DNA from: Streptomyces marokkonensis
GTDB lineage: Bacteria; Actinomycetota; Actinomycetes; Streptomycetales; Streptomycetaceae
DNA length: 64,000 bases
Direction: 5' to 3'
Assembly (NCBI RefSeq): GCF_008312835.1
Contig: NZ_VSKS01000017.1
Span: 1-64,000 of the forward strand
In this document: in pieces, positions 1 to 8,548 of the stretch
Layout of the letters: every line of letters begins with the position of its first letter
Position numbering within the stretch: position 1 is the first letter of the stretch
Notes under the pieces: model-generated
Told to the model about the DNA's origin: nothing
Database searches by the model: none
The model's input: the letters and a program-made list of their open reading frames with translations, nothing else
Program-made: the position numbers and the translations under genes

Positions 1-1287
1 GCCTGAGTGACCGTCAGACAACAAGCCCGGCACCGGGCCGCAGCCGCCCACCAGCAGCCCGGCGGACCCCACGGCGCCGCACGATCGTCATACAGACCCC
101 ACCACACCCGGCGGCAGCCCCGCCACCACACCAGGAGCGCACCTCCACCCCCACGCATTGCGCACAAACCGATTCACAACAGCCCGGCCGACACCGGGAA
201 ACCGGTCGAACCACTCAAGCGTGCGCCCGGCCGCCACCGGTGAGCGGGGCTCCCCCCTCAACGAGCAGGACAACGCGGGGAGCGGGGCTGCGCACCGCCT
301 CGACGAGCGGGACAACGCGGGGTAACCCAAAAGCGACAAGCTGTCCCCACTCCCCTACGAGGAGGTTTGCGCTGTGCCCTCCCTCAAGCACCTACCCGAC
401 CACAGCCTGACCGCGCAGGCGACTCTGGTCTTCCTGCCGAAACTGGGCATCACGACCCTGACCCACAGGGACGAACACCCCGCTGTGAGCCGGAGGAACG
501 GTGACGACCGCGACAGCCCCTCTCTCAGTACGCGACGGCACACCTGAAACCTTCAGCCGCAAACTTAAACGAGCACGAGCACCTGGGACGGAAGTACGCC
601 GTTCTCCGCCAACACCACGCCGATCTGCAGGAACGACTCCGGGTTGAGGCCGCCGCGACCCCTTTTCCGCACTGGAGAACGCTGCCCTGAGCGGCCGCGG
701 CGCCGCAGCACGTGTACTCCCGATACGCGGGCCAGAGAACACGCGGGGAAGCTCTACCCTGCAGCCGCCTCTGGTTCTCGATACAGCGGGCCTCTTCCTA
801 CCTGCGTTCGCCGCCCTCGCCGACCCGACGTCTCGGACCTACTACATCCGGCGGCTCCTGGCAGTTCACCGTCCCCCACCGACATGTCGGCGGGAAACCG
901 GTCACGCGCTGAGCTGGTCCTGGTGGCGGCGTCGTCACCAGGCAACCGCACGACGCTGCCACTACCGTCGCCGCCACGGTGGAGGTTACGAACTTCCGGC
1001 ACCAGACGCCACAGCAGCCGAATGGACTCGAGAAGGTGCCTCTGACCAGCAGAGATAGCGAACTGCAACTGGAGTACTAGCTTGTGAGCGGCCTGAGCCG
1101 GGCCAGCCGCGCGGACGGGACCGCGCGGAAGAAGCAAGCGGTCACGTACTGACCCGAGACGCGAATCTCGGGTCAGTACCCGCGCACAGGCCGTCCGACA
1201 TGACGAGGGCGGTGCTGTACGTGGAGCCGTTCAGCACCCTCGCCGCCTGCTCCAGCCGGCGGCTGGTCGGCCGCGGTGAAGACCGGC
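1..1287. other. Left-edge stretch without an intact gene
   Basis: I found no complete gene here. Two near-identical 22-base segments ending in acaacgcgggg occur near 260-281 and 300-321, the second leading into a decayed gene copy (see 298-495). Around 520-690 the plus strand reads as a short helical peptide (…HLGRKYAVLRQHHADLQERL…) with no start, which looks like the tail of a lost gene. From 700 to 1140 one plus-strand frame encodes Arg-rich, transposase-like residues, but the match is too weak to assign. No telomere-type palindrome series was recognised at position 1. Confidence 0.5.
298..495 (+). pseudogene. Decayed copy of the start of the 4678 membrane-protein gene
   Basis: This stretch aligns base by base, with scattered substitutions, to 4600-4797. 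It includes the ribosome binding site (gaggagg), the GTG start (374 here, 4678 there) and about the first 40 codons. Recognisable shared words are cctgaccgcgcaggcg and actgggcatcacg. The reading frame does not continue as an open gene, so this is a dead partial duplicate. Its presence means a block about 4.3 kb away was copied or split during rearrangement of this arm. Confidence 0.7.
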
Positions 1288-1878
1288 CTACGGCCGCAGC
1301 AGGATGGACAGCACCGACTCCGCGTAGGCGCGGGCAGCATCGCCGCGCGGGAGCAGCTCGCGAACGGAGTGGGCAAGCTGCTCGTGGCCGAGGTAACCGA
1401 CGTAGGCCATCAGCGCCCGTCGGCGCGCCTCGCCGTCGTCATACCCGTACTCCGCGAACAGGCCCTCCACATACGCGATCCGGCGTTCGGTGACCCGGCG
1501 TAGGACCGGGGCGACGGCTGGGTGAGCCGCGTCGGCCTGCAGCGCCAGCTCGATCGCGTCCGGTTCGCGCTCCGCGGCCGCGCTGGTGATGGCGAGCAAT
1601 CGCCTCAGCCGCTCCCGGGGTGTGCCGTCCTCGCCGACCGCGGCGATCACGGCCTCGGTCTCGCGCTCCTCCCAGCGGGCCAGGGCGGCCTCGACCAGCG
1701 CGTCCCGGCCGTTGAAATGCCAATAGAAGCTGCCCTTGGTCGCGCCCAGTCGAGCTGCGATCGGTTCCACGGCGACGGCGGCCAGGCCCCCTGCGCGGAT
1801 AGCGGCGAGGGCGGCGTCCGCCCAGTCCTGGGCCGTCAGACGTGGTTTACGGGGGCTCTTCGAAGCAGGCACGACCAT
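1288..1878 (-). CDS. TetR/AcrR-family transcriptional regulator
   Basis: A 196-residue repressor-type protein. The N-terminal helix-turn-helix (about residues 14-60) contains the typical VEPIAARLGATKGSFYWHF motif, followed by an all-helical ligand-binding domain. The ATG at 1878 is chosen because the HTH begins about 15 residues later and the codon lies inside the operator region. The gene is divergent from the SRPBCC-DUF2867 gene at 1940, with a 61-bp gap holding two inverted repeats. The simplest reading is autoregulation plus control of that neighbour. Its ligand cannot be read from sequence. Confidence 0.9.
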   Translation of the reverse strand: MVVPASKSPRKPRLTAQDWADAALAAIRAGGLAAVAVEPIAARLGATKGSFYWHFNGRDALVEAALARWEERETEAVIAAVGEDGTPRERLRRLLAITSAAAEREPDAIELALQADAAHPAVAPVLRRVTERRIAYVEGLFAEYGYDDGEARRRALMAYVGYLGHEQLAHSVRELLPRGDAARAYAESVLSILLRP

Positions 1879-1914
1879 ACGGTAGCGTACGGAAAACCAT
1901 ACGGCAGCGTATGG
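1875..1914. promoter_or_regulatory. Paired TetR-type operators in the divergent promoter
   Basis: Two 18-bp inverted repeats occupy the gap between the TetR gene and its divergent neighbour. The one at 1897-1914 is a perfect CCATACG-N4-CGTATGG. The one at 1875-1892 is CCATACG-N4-CGTACGG with one mismatch. Their centres are 22 bp apart, about two helical turns, and the first overlaps the regulator's own start codon. This layout fits cooperative binding of two TetR dimers repressing both promoters. That is inferred from position and symmetry. Confidence 0.75.
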
Positions 1915-1939
1915 AAGGCACCGCACTCCGGGAGTACCG

Positions 1940-2911
1940 ATGCGCATGGTCCGCAATACGCACGAGCGTCTGATCAACGCCCCGGCAAAAAGGGCGGGCG
2001 CGCTGCTCGACCGCCTCTCCGCCACGGACGATCCCATCTGGCCCGCCCCCGCATGGCCCCCCATGCGACTCGACCGCCCACTGGGCGTCGGCGCGAGGGG
2101 CGGCCATGCCGGCATCCGTTACACCGTCGAGGAGTACGAGCCCGGGGCCCGGATTCGCTTCCGGTTCTGCGCGCCGCGCTCGGGCTACCACGAGCTTTCC
2201 GTCCATCCACTGGACGACGGACGCTGCCTGGCCCGCCACGACATGCTCATCGGCACCCCCGGCGCGGACCTGCTGCGCTGGCCGCTCGTGGTGCGCCACC
2301 TGCACGACACTATTGTCGAGGAGGTCCTGGACAACCTCCAGCACGGCGCGGGAGACCGAGTGGCCCGGCCCGCTCGGCACTCACGCTGGGTGCGCCTGCT
2401 GCACGGCCTGCGCTGGCGCCGGCCGTGCAAGGTCGATCCCCCCACCGACTCACGACTGCTGCCCGGCGCTTTGCGGCGGGTCGACTTCGCTGACGCCTTC
2501 CAGGTCCCTCTGCACCCAGCAATGCCGTCCGCTCCCGAGCTCTGGCTGAAGGAGTTCCTGCAGCCCCCCGCAGTGGTACGCGGCCTGCTGATGGCCCGCA
2601 ACGCATTGGTCGGGCCGCTCGGCATCCGCCCGGCCTCCGGACACGACGCCTTCGCGGTAGTGGCCCGGGACGAGGACCGCGAGCTGATGGTGGGCAGCGA
2701 CGAGGAGCACCTGGACTTCCGCCTCTCGGTGCTGACAGACGATGGGCACGTCACGTTCACCACGCTGGTCACCCTGCACAACCGGCGTGGCCGCCTCTAC
2801 TGGGCTGTTGTACGCCACTTCCACCCGGCCGTGGTGCGCGCCATGGCGCGCCGCGCCCACCGGCAGATCGCCCTGCGCTCCACCCCCACCGCCCGCCCCG
2901 GCGCGGTCTGA
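1940..2911 (+). CDS. SRPBCC / DUF2867-type fusion protein
   Basis: A 323-residue protein. The first part (about 1-150) resembles an SRPBCC-fold ligand-binding domain. From about residue 175 it matches the DUF2867 pattern (VDFADAFQVPL, then LMARNALVGPLGIRP). The family has no defined reaction; its members often sit beside TetR regulators. Start is the ATG at 1940, preceded by ggag, though an in-frame ATG lies two codons later. Being divergent from the TetR gene, it is the likely regulated target. The gene ends only 8 bp before a truncated IS256 transposase, so its natural downstream context has been lost. Confidence 0.7.
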   Translation: MRMVRNTHERLINAPAKRAGALLDRLSATDDPIWPAPAWPPMRLDRPLGVGARGGHAGIRYTVEEYEPGARIRFRFCAPRSGYHELSVHPLDDGRCLARHDMLIGTPGADLLRWPLVVRHLHDTIVEEVLDNLQHGAGDRVARPARHSRWVRLLHGLRWRRPCKVDPPTDSRLLPGALRRVDFADAFQVPLHPAMPSAPELWLKEFLQPPAVVRGLLMARNALVGPLGIRPASGHDAFAVVARDEDRELMVGSDEEHLDFRLSVLTDDGHVTFTTLVTLHNRRGRLYWAVVRHFHPAVVRAMARRAHRQIALRSTPTARPGAV

Positions 2912-2919
2912 GTGGACGC

Positions 2920-3672
2920 ATGGCCGAATGGCAGAACCGTCCCCTCGACCCGGTCTATCCGGTCATCTTCATCGACGCCATCCACGTGAAGATCCGCGAC
3001 GGCGCGGTCGCCAACCGGCCCGTCCATGTCGCCCTGGCCGTCACCACCGAGGGCCTGCGGGAGGTCCTCGGGCTGTGGGCCGGCGACGGCGGCGAGGGCG
3101 CCAAGCACTGGCTGCACATCCTCACCGAGATCAAGAACCGCGGCGTGAACGACGTCCTCATGCTGGTCTGCGACGGGCTCAAGGGCCTGCCCGAGGCGGT
3201 GGAAACCGTCTGGCCACCGGCCATCGTGCAGACCTGCGTGGTGCACCTGCTGCGGAACTCGTTCCGCTATGCCGCCCGCCAGGACTGGGACAAGATCGCC
3301 CGCCTCCTCAAGCCCGTCTACACGGCGCCGACCGAGGAAGCCGCCCTGGAGCGGTTCGCCGAGTTCGCCGACGCCTGGGGACGGAAGTATCCGGCGATCG
3401 TGAAGCTGTGGGAGAACGCCTGGGAGGAGTTCACCCCCTTCCTGCGGTTCGACACCGAGATCCGCCGCATCGTCTGCATCACCAACGCGATCGAGTCGGT
3501 GAACGCCCGCATCCGACGGGCGGTCAAGTCCCGCGGCCACTTCCCCAACGAGCAGGCCGCCCTGAAGTGCGTCTACATGGCGATCATGTCTTTCGACCCC
3601 ACGGGCAAGGGCCAGGCCCGCTGGACCATGCGCTGGAAGACCGACGGCCGACTCTCAGCAGCCCGCCAGTAG
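2920..3672 (+). pseudogene. IS256-family transposase, C-terminal part
   Basis: 250 residues of an IS256-family (mutator-type) transposase. The catalytic region starts with IFIDAIHVKIRDG and ends with the conserved CITNAIESVNARIRRAVK and the usual C-terminal block. Family members are about 400 residues, so roughly the N-terminal 40 percent is missing. The ATG at 2920 is an internal Met and not a real start. The loss begins right after the stop of the upstream gene, which marks a deletion or recombination breakpoint near 2912-2919. The right inverted repeat is still present downstream. Confidence 0.85.
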
Positions 3673-3677
3673 TCCCA

Positions 3678-3711
3678 ACCACTCCAGTTACACCGTTCGT
3701 TTGACAGACCC
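3678..3711. repeat. Right terminal repeat of the IS256-like element
   Basis: Directly after the transposase stop, the sequence reads, on the minus strand from 3711, GGGTCTGTCAAACGAACGG and then TGTAACTGG. This is typical of terminal repeats of actinobacterial IS256-family elements. No matching left end is visible near 2912. The following DUF4241 remnant begins inside or just past this end, so the element inserted into that gene. Confidence 0.6.
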
Positions 3712-4061
3712 CGGTCCGGACGACGATCCCCGGCTGTTCACCGAGAAGCAGACAGCCGGCTTCGACACCGACGGCGCCACCGGCTGCTTCGCCGACGCCG
3801 GGGCCTGGGAGCCGCTCATCGCGCTCTTCGAGCGAGGGCTGATCCAGGGAAAGTCGGACCTGGACGGGTACGAGGACATCGACGACGGTTCCATGTTCAT
3901 GCAGCGCACCTGGGACGAGGCTTCCGGCGGCGAGCTCATGGCCTTCGCGACGACCGGGGCGTTCCGAGGCCGGTGAGGTGATCGGCGTCGTGGTGCTGGT
4001 GGAGGGGATGCCCGAACTGCTCCCGGAGCAGGACGGGATTCCCGCCGACGCGGTTGTGTAG
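3701..4061 (+). pseudogene. DUF4241-like gene remnant
   Basis: The open frame 3701-3976 encodes a peptide with TGCFADAGAWEPL and a D/E-rich stretch typical of the middle and C-terminal part of DUF4241 proteins. The 5' half is missing because the IS256 end abuts it. After residue 85 the frame is lost, but the native tail (EVIGVVVLVEGMPELLPEQ) continues in another frame to a stop at 4059-4061. This implies a small deletion of the segment that normally follows FATTG. It is non-functional. The role of DUF4241 is not established; members are common near toxin/immunity loci. Confidence 0.6.
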
Positions 4062-4088
4062 GCAGGGTCTGAGAACGTGAGAGCCTGG

Positions 4089-4365
4089 TCAGAGCAGGGG
4101 TGGAAACTGCTTCAGGAGGCTTGCGTGCCTTGGTGATCCGGCGGTCATGAGAGTAATGGCTGCCCAGGTGATGAGAATTTCGGAGTGCTGGACGAGTCGT
4201 TCGCAGTCGCGGGCGAGTCGGCGGGCCCGCATCATCCAGGGCCAGATCCGTTCCACGACCCAGCGGCGGGGCAGGATGACGAAGCCGGAGCTGTCCTTCG
4301 GGCGGCTGGCAGTCTGGATCGTGATCCTGACATTGTTTCTTGGCCCAGGTCCCGCCCTCCCTCAG
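4089..4365 (-). pseudogene. IS5-family transposase, C-terminal fragment
   Basis: Reading the minus strand gives IQTASRPKDSSGFVILPRRW, then VVERIWPWMMRARRLARDCE and a tail ending LLKQFPPLL before a stop at 4089-4091. RRWVVER…W is the C-terminal catalytic Glu region of IS5-type DDE transposases common in Streptomyces. The N-terminal two thirds are absent and the upstream end runs into a Tn3 transposase fragment. It is a dead relic. Confidence 0.75.
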
Positions 4366-4607
4366 ACGCGCGTCCTACCGCCCCTGATGATGACCGCGAC
4401 CCGTCCGCTCATCCCTCGCCGTCGTCGTCCTCGTCCAGCTCCGGCGCGTTTCGGATCGCGCAACGGGCGCAGGACGCCGGAGGCCGACCCGCCGGCGGTG
4501 AAGCTGTAGCTGCCAAGTAGGTTCAGGTTGCGGTGCTGCAGCGAGGAGAGCCGGGCGATGTCCTCGTCGCGGATCTCGTGGCCCTCGGCCTTCAGCCGGC
4601 CTCGATG
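4362..4607 (-). pseudogene. Tn3-family transposase, C-terminal fragment
   Basis: The minus strand encodes AEGHEIRDEDIARLSSLQHR followed by NLNLLGSYSF and GVLRPLRDP. This matches the extreme C-terminus of Tn3-family transposases, where a conserved E/DDVARLSP…H(I/L)N(V/L)LGRYSF motif is followed by a short acidic tail. Only about 60 of roughly 1,000 residues remain. It is fused at one side to the IS5 relic and at the other to the promoter region of the 4678 gene. Confidence 0.7.
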
Positions 4608-4677
4608 AGCGGCAGAACGCGGGGTAACCGGGAGGCAACACTCGCTGTCCCGATACCCTTTCGAGGAGGTCTGCGCT

Positions 4678-5202
4678 GTGCTCTCGCTCAAGCGCTTACT
4701 CGACCGCAGTTTGACCGCGCAGGCGATCCTGGTCTTCGTGTTGGGACTGGGCATCACGGCCCTGATCCGCAGGGACGAGCACCCGGCTGTCTGGGTGTTC
4801 CAGAGCGCTCTCTACACCGGGGTCGCCATCGCGGTCCTGGCCGTCCAGCGCCGCCGGGCCGCCCGAGCCGTGGGCACCGACGCGGGCAAACTCGCCGATC
4901 TGAACCGGAAAATCCGCCACCATGAGGCGCCGCAGGACCCCGAGGAACAGGCGGCCATGAGACGGCTGATCGCCGAACAGCTCGGCCAGATGGAGCGGGC
5001 GGGCACGTGGCTGCCGTACTGGCTCGGCGCCATGGCCCTCGTCGCGGTCGGCATGCTCGTCCTGGGGGCCGTCAGCGGGTCCCTGGTCTTCCCCCTTCTC
5101 TTCGCGGTCGGCATGCTCGCGCTGTGCTCCTGGGTCCTGTGGATGCGCCGCCGCTCCCTTGACCGCCTCCGCCGGATGCGCCAGACCCTGCGACAGGAGT
5201 GA
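4678..5202 (+). CDS. Small membrane protein of unknown function
   Basis: 174 residues starting at a GTG with a strong gaggagg site 8 bp upstream. Two hydrophobic segments lie near the N-terminus (about 14-32 and 42-58). A charged cytoplasmic stretch rich in K/R/E (about 60-110) follows, then two more membrane segments (about 115-155) and an Arg-rich C-terminal tail. No catalytic motif is seen. A decayed duplicate of its 5' end lies at 298-495. It sits between a Tn3 relic and a remnant of a Cys-rich HTH-type gene. Confidence 0.65.
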   Translation: MLSLKRLLDRSLTAQAILVFVLGLGITALIRRDEHPAVWVFQSALYTGVAIAVLAVQRRRAARAVGTDAGKLADLNRKIRHHEAPQDPEEQAAMRRLIAEQLGQMERAGTWLPYWLGAMALVAVGMLVLGAVSGSLVFPLLFAVGMLALCSWVLWMRRRSLDRLRRMRQTLRQE

Positions 5203-5299
5203 GCGGCCACAAAGGGCAGGGGCGGTAGGCAAGTCCCCGAAACCGGCGGCCTTCCGGGCCGCCCGGGCCCGGCCGGGGCGGTGGGCGAAGTTTGGCCCG

Positions 5300-5645
5300 T
5301 CATGAGGCGCTCGCTCGGCGGGGCCGACCGAAGCGGTGGCGCAGGTGGTGCAACGGCCGTCGCCGTCGGGGCGGGCGCGGCCGGGGGCAGGAGCGGCAGG
5401 ATGGCCAGCCCAGACAGAACGGGCAGAGGTCCTCACCGGGCGCGGTCCCAAAGACCCCGCAGCCCGCGCACTCGACCAGCGCCCGGCGGGTGTGGACCTC
5501 GTCAACCGTGCGGGCGGCGGCCTTCGTCGAAGAGCGCTCCCTCCACGGCCGCTCGGGGGCCGACTTGGTGAGCGGCCCGGCCAGCCGGAGCGTACCCGGG
5601 TGGCCGGCCGCGATGGCGAGGGCAGGCAGGCCCCGGCGGCGCGTA
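5300..5645 (-). pseudogene. Remnant of a Cys-rich plasmid-type protein, C-terminal part
   Basis: On the minus strand, residues HPGTLRLAGPLTKSAPE, then RERSSTKAAARTVDE and ECAGCGVFGTAPGEDLCPFC align with the tail of the gene at 11051-11768. The four-cysteine pattern CAGC…CPFC followed by CRSC looks like a zinc ribbon. The stop is at 5300-5302. The frame breaks near 5640 and no start survives. The paralogue near tap suggests both came from plasmid or chromosome-end DNA. Confidence 0.6.
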
Positions 5646-5768
5646 GCCCTCTTTCACGGGAGAGTGATGTCGCTGATTTCTGAGCGCCAGGAGGACGTAC
5701 CTTCCCGGGTGACTGATCGACAGGTCACCGAGCAAGACCGACGTTCGCGGCGCCGGTCGGGAAGGCAC

Positions 5769-5975
5769 CTTTGGGCTCACCGTAGTCAACCAGAACGGCG
5801 CCACGCGAGATGGGTCGTCGCTGCTGGACGAGATCGTTCGGGAGGGCGCCCGCAGGATGCTGGCCACCGCGCTGGAAGCCGAGGTCAACGCATACATCGC
5901 CGAGTTGGTCGACCAGCGGGACGAGAACGGGCGGCGGCTGGTAGTGCGCAACGGCTATCACCAGCCGAGGCAGAC
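5769..5975 (+). pseudogene. IS256-family transposase, N-terminal fragment
   Basis: The plus strand encodes FGLTVVNQNGATRDGSSLLD, then EIVREGARRMLATALEAEVN and GRRLVVRNGYHQPRQ. This is the conserved N-terminal region of IS256-family transposases (…RNGYH.PR). The reading frame then enters unrelated DNA. It is from a different IS256 subtype than the fragment at 2920, judging by the usual partners of each motif, so the two are probably not halves of one element. Confidence 0.7.
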
Positions 5976-6121
5976 CCCTCCCGCGGTCACCAGGGCCCCG
6001 ACCACGGCCCCCACCACAGCAGGCCAACGCCATGCGCAGACCATTGCGCAGCCGAGCGCGCAGCACCTGCGCAGCCGCACCTCCAGCACGGCCAGCAACT
6101 GCGCAGCGCGCTCGCCAGATA

Positions 6122-6272
6122 CCGGATAACCCCGCGGGTGCGGGGAACAGTCGATGTTCACAATGAGCTGGCCGACGGACCCGGGACCACCCCCGCAAGT
6201 GCAGGAAGCAGGGGGGTCAGTGGGTACAGCGGCGGATTATCACGGGACTATCCCCGCGGGAGCGGAGGTGAG
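6122..6272. CRISPR. Degenerate type I-E-like CRISPR remnant, three repeats and two spacers
   Basis: Three 29-nt repeats lie at 6122-6150, 6183-6211 and 6244-6272, with 32-nt spacers at 6151-6182 and 6212-6243. The period is exactly 61 bp. The shared core is CCCCGCGGGTGCGGGGAACA in the first copy, with drift in the others. The 29/32 geometry and the GC-rich hairpin (CCCCGC…GCGGGG) match type I-E arrays of Streptomyces. One period further in either direction shows no repeat. There is no cas gene in the window. The 130 bp to the left contain four TGCGCAG heptamers (6033, 6045, 6068, 6100) of unknown meaning. This is probably a decayed array end. Confidence 0.65.
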
Positions 6273-6292
6273 CCGACGATCAGGTCGGGTTG

Positions 6293-6772
6293 TCAGCCTC
6301 CCGCCGAAGAGGAAGAGGGTGTCGGGGGTTGTTCATTACCCGCAACCCTGACGAGCTCCAGAGTCACCGGTCCGTCCACGTCCGGGTGCAGGAACACCCT
6401 CTCGGGGCTTGCGGTCCACAGCTGGATGTCGCCCAGGACCTGGCGGCCCGCGATCTTGTCGGGCTGCAGGTACACAAAATTCGAGGGGGTGGGATCCCAG
6501 GTGCCGTTGAAGTCGACGCGGGTGGCACTTCCGCGCAGATAGGCGTCGCTCTTCGCGATACCCACGGCGGAGAACCGTCCACCGGGGCGCAGACGGATCT
6601 CCGCGCCGGTCTCGTCGTCGCGGTACACCCCCGGCAGGCGGTCCGGATCGACGTTGACCGCGCCCGCCCCTGTACACCCCGAAGCGAGCATAGCCACAGC
6701 CGTGATGAGCACGGTGACAAACCCACTTCCGACCCCGCCCCTCGTCCTCACGGTTCTGCCCCCCATGTCCAC
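6293..6772 (-). CDS. Predicted lipoprotein
   Basis: 159 residues. A positively charged N-terminus (RTVRTRGG) and a hydrophobic segment lead to a lipobox LASGC with the lipidated Cys at about residue 33. The mature part (VNVDPDRLPGVYRDDETGAEIRL…) looks like a small beta-rich domain of a kind often seen in uncharacterised Streptomyces lipoproteins. An in-frame Met at residue 3 is an alternative start. It should be anchored to the outer face of the membrane; the function is unknown. Confidence 0.65.
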   Translation of the reverse strand: MDMGGRTVRTRGGVGSGFVTVLITAVAMLASGCTGAGAVNVDPDRLPGVYRDDETGAEIRLRPGGRFSAVGIAKSDAYLRGSATRVDFNGTWDPTPSNFVYLQPDKIAGRQVLGDIQLWTASPERVFLHPDVDGPVTLELVRVAGNEQPPTPSSSSAGG

Positions 6773-6977
6773 ACACCCCGTCCCCGCAGTCGGACGGCAG
6801 GTCTGCTGCCGAACTCTTATTTGAACATGCTCAAAAAACGGGGTGCTCCTCGGGCCTCGTCAGGACTTCCGGCCCACACGAGAGTGAAAGGCAGGGCTGG
6901 TGCGATGACCACCGGCCCCTCCGGGATCTGGAATACGGCGCTGGAAGCCCAGCTCGCGCCGATCATTGATGGCCGTG

Positions 6978-7607
6978 TTAGGCGCGGACGATGCCGGTGA
7001 GCTGGGTGAGGCTGTTGACCCGCCAGTCCGCCGCTGCTGCGACGTCGGCGGCGGCCCACAGGTGCCCCCACGGGCCGCGGCGAATGTGGGCCGTCCGCAG
7101 GCCGGCTGCCTTCGCGGGGAAGACATCGTTGGCCGGATGGTCGCCGACGTACAAGGCCGCATCCGGGGCCGCCTGCGCGACCTCGATGACCCGCTGAAAG
7201 AACAAGGGATCCGGCTTCGCGACACCCCACTCCCCCGAGGTGAAGATCAGGTCCGCCGGCAGGTCCAGGCCCCGCAGCAGATCACCCGCGCGTACGGTCT
7301 GGTTCCCGGCGATGACCATGCGAACGCCCAGCTGCCGCAGTGCGGACAGTGCCGGGCGGACGTCGTCGTACAGGTCGCCCTCATCCAGATCTTCCCCGCG
7401 GCCGGCGGCTTCGCGGGCCTGGTACTCGGCAGCGACATCGATTCCCGGTCGCACCAAGCGGAAAGCTTCGGCATTGTCGCTGCCCTGGGCGACAACGGCT
7501 CCCACCAGTGCAGACAGGGTATGGCGAGGAACATCCAGCCAGTCGGCCCACGACGCCCAGTAGCGGTCGTCCCGGGTGATCGTCTCACCGACGTCGACAC
7601 GATGGTC
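6978..7607 (-). pseudogene. HAD-family hydrolase, 5'-truncated
   Basis: A haloacid-dehalogenase-like phosphatase. The nucleophile motif DVGET is present at the very start of the open frame, then WASWADWLDVPRHTLSALVG, motif II near VIAGNQT, and motifs III/IV in KPDPLFF and YVGDHPANDV. The frame is closed by a stop at 7608-7610 just 4 codons before DVGET, and no ATG/GTG/TTG precedes it. The first usable start, a GTG at 7505, would delete the nucleophile. It therefore lost its start through the rearrangement at about 7605. Confidence 0.65.
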
Positions 7608-7844
7608 TCAATCACGTCCGGCAGCCTGAACCTCACCGTCATGCGCCCAGCCAGCCGACTGCGGCAGTCACCACTGACCGTCCTCACCGGCGCCTCCCCC
7701 ACCCGACTGGAAGGCAGGATCAGCGCCCCGCAGGCCATGACCGTCCAGCATCCCCTCGTCACCGCGCTCGCCCGTGAAGTGCCGCTGGGAACCGCCGTCT
7801 CCTCTGAGGGCCTCGAACAACACGGCCCCGCCCAGAACGTATGA
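7602..7844 (+). other. Possible C-terminal coding fragment, unrecognised
   Basis: A plus-strand frame from about 7602 to the stop at 7842-7844 encodes a plausible protein tail (LTGASPTRLEGRISAPQA, then REVPLGTAVSSEGLEQHG) that abuts the broken 5' end of the HAD gene. I do not recognise the family. It may be a gene fragment brought in by the same rearrangement, or chance coding in GC-rich DNA. Confidence 0.25.
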
Positions 7845-7921
7845 ACACCCCTGACCGGCGACACACCCCGCCCCTGGACTGACCTGTAACACTGCCGGCC
7901 GTCTCCGCCGGTGGATAGACG

Positions 7922-7962
7922 CGCGCGCCCCGGACCGATGCGGATGCGGTCCGGGGCGCGCG
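7922..7962. terminator. Strong hairpin downstream of tpg
   Basis: A perfect 16-bp stem (7922-7937 with 7947-7962) with a 9-nt loop lies 17 bp beyond the tpg stop. It is a likely transcription terminator for the tap-tpg operon. Confidence 0.8.
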
Positions 7963-7978
7963 TGGTGTGCGGCGGTGG

Positions 7979-8536
7979 CTACAGCTCGAACTCCAGGTGC
8001 TCGATGTCGGTGAAGCGGACCTCCTCCAGGCTTCCGGCGCGGCGGCCGCCGTCCTGGAAGTACACCTCGCGCAGCGCGTCGGCGGCGATCTGCTGGAGCT
8101 GCTGGTCGCCGGCGCCGGCTTGCTGGGCGTCGAAGAGGCGGGCGGCGTGCTGCGGGGGCAGGGCGACGGTCAGGTGCCGGATGCGGGACTCGTCCGTCGA
8201 CCCGATCGGCGCGGTGTAGCCGAGGCGTGCGCGGGTGTCGATGACGATGCCGCCGGTGGTGGCCGCCCGCTGCCGGGCCCGGGCGCGGACCTGCGGCTGC
8301 CACCGCTTGGTCACCTCGCGCTCCAGGCGCGCGGCAAGGTCGGGGCGGGGCTTTTTGATCTGGTCCTTCACGTAGCGTTCGACGGTGCGCTGGGAGATCC
8401 GCAGCATCTGGGCGACCGCGCGGGTGCCCTTGAGCTGCTTGACCAGGTAGCGCATCTGCGCGGGTGCGCTCTTGGGGATCGGGCGGGTGAACGCCTTGTG
8501 CACCGCGGCTTCCAGGCCGTCCCCGAACAGGCTCAT
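7979..8536 (-). CDS. tpg: Telomere terminal protein Tpg
   Basis: 185 residues, the usual size for Streptomyces Tpg. Tpg is the protein that becomes covalently attached to the 5' ends of linear chromosomes and plasmids and primes end patching. Recognisable features are KAFTRPIPKSAPAQMRYLVK near the N-terminus, an HTH with SQRTVERYVK, the basic RWQPQVRARARQRAATTGG block, and the conserved tail YFQDGGRRAG…FTDIEHLEFEL. It is immediately downstream of tap (12 bp gap) and followed by a strong hairpin, so the two form an operon. Its presence indicates a linear replicon. The protein appears full length. Confidence 0.93.
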   Translation of the reverse strand: MSLFGDGLEAAVHKAFTRPIPKSAPAQMRYLVKQLKGTRAVAQMLRISQRTVERYVKDQIKKPRPDLAARLEREVTKRWQPQVRARARQRAATTGGIVIDTRARLGYTAPIGSTDESRIRHLTVALPPQHAARLFDAQQAGAGDQQLQQIAADALREVYFQDGGRRAGSLEEVRFTDIEHLEFEL

Positions 8537-8548
8537 CGTCGCCTTCTC

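Noticed and set aside
1-240. Telomere-type sequence at the left edge
   Set aside because: Tap-tpg made this worth checking, but I could not find the expected series of tightly spaced palindromes.
5976-6121. Four TGCGCAG heptamers as further CRISPR repeats
   Set aside because: Their spacing (12, 23, 32) is irregular and the hairpin core is absent, so they are not part of the array.
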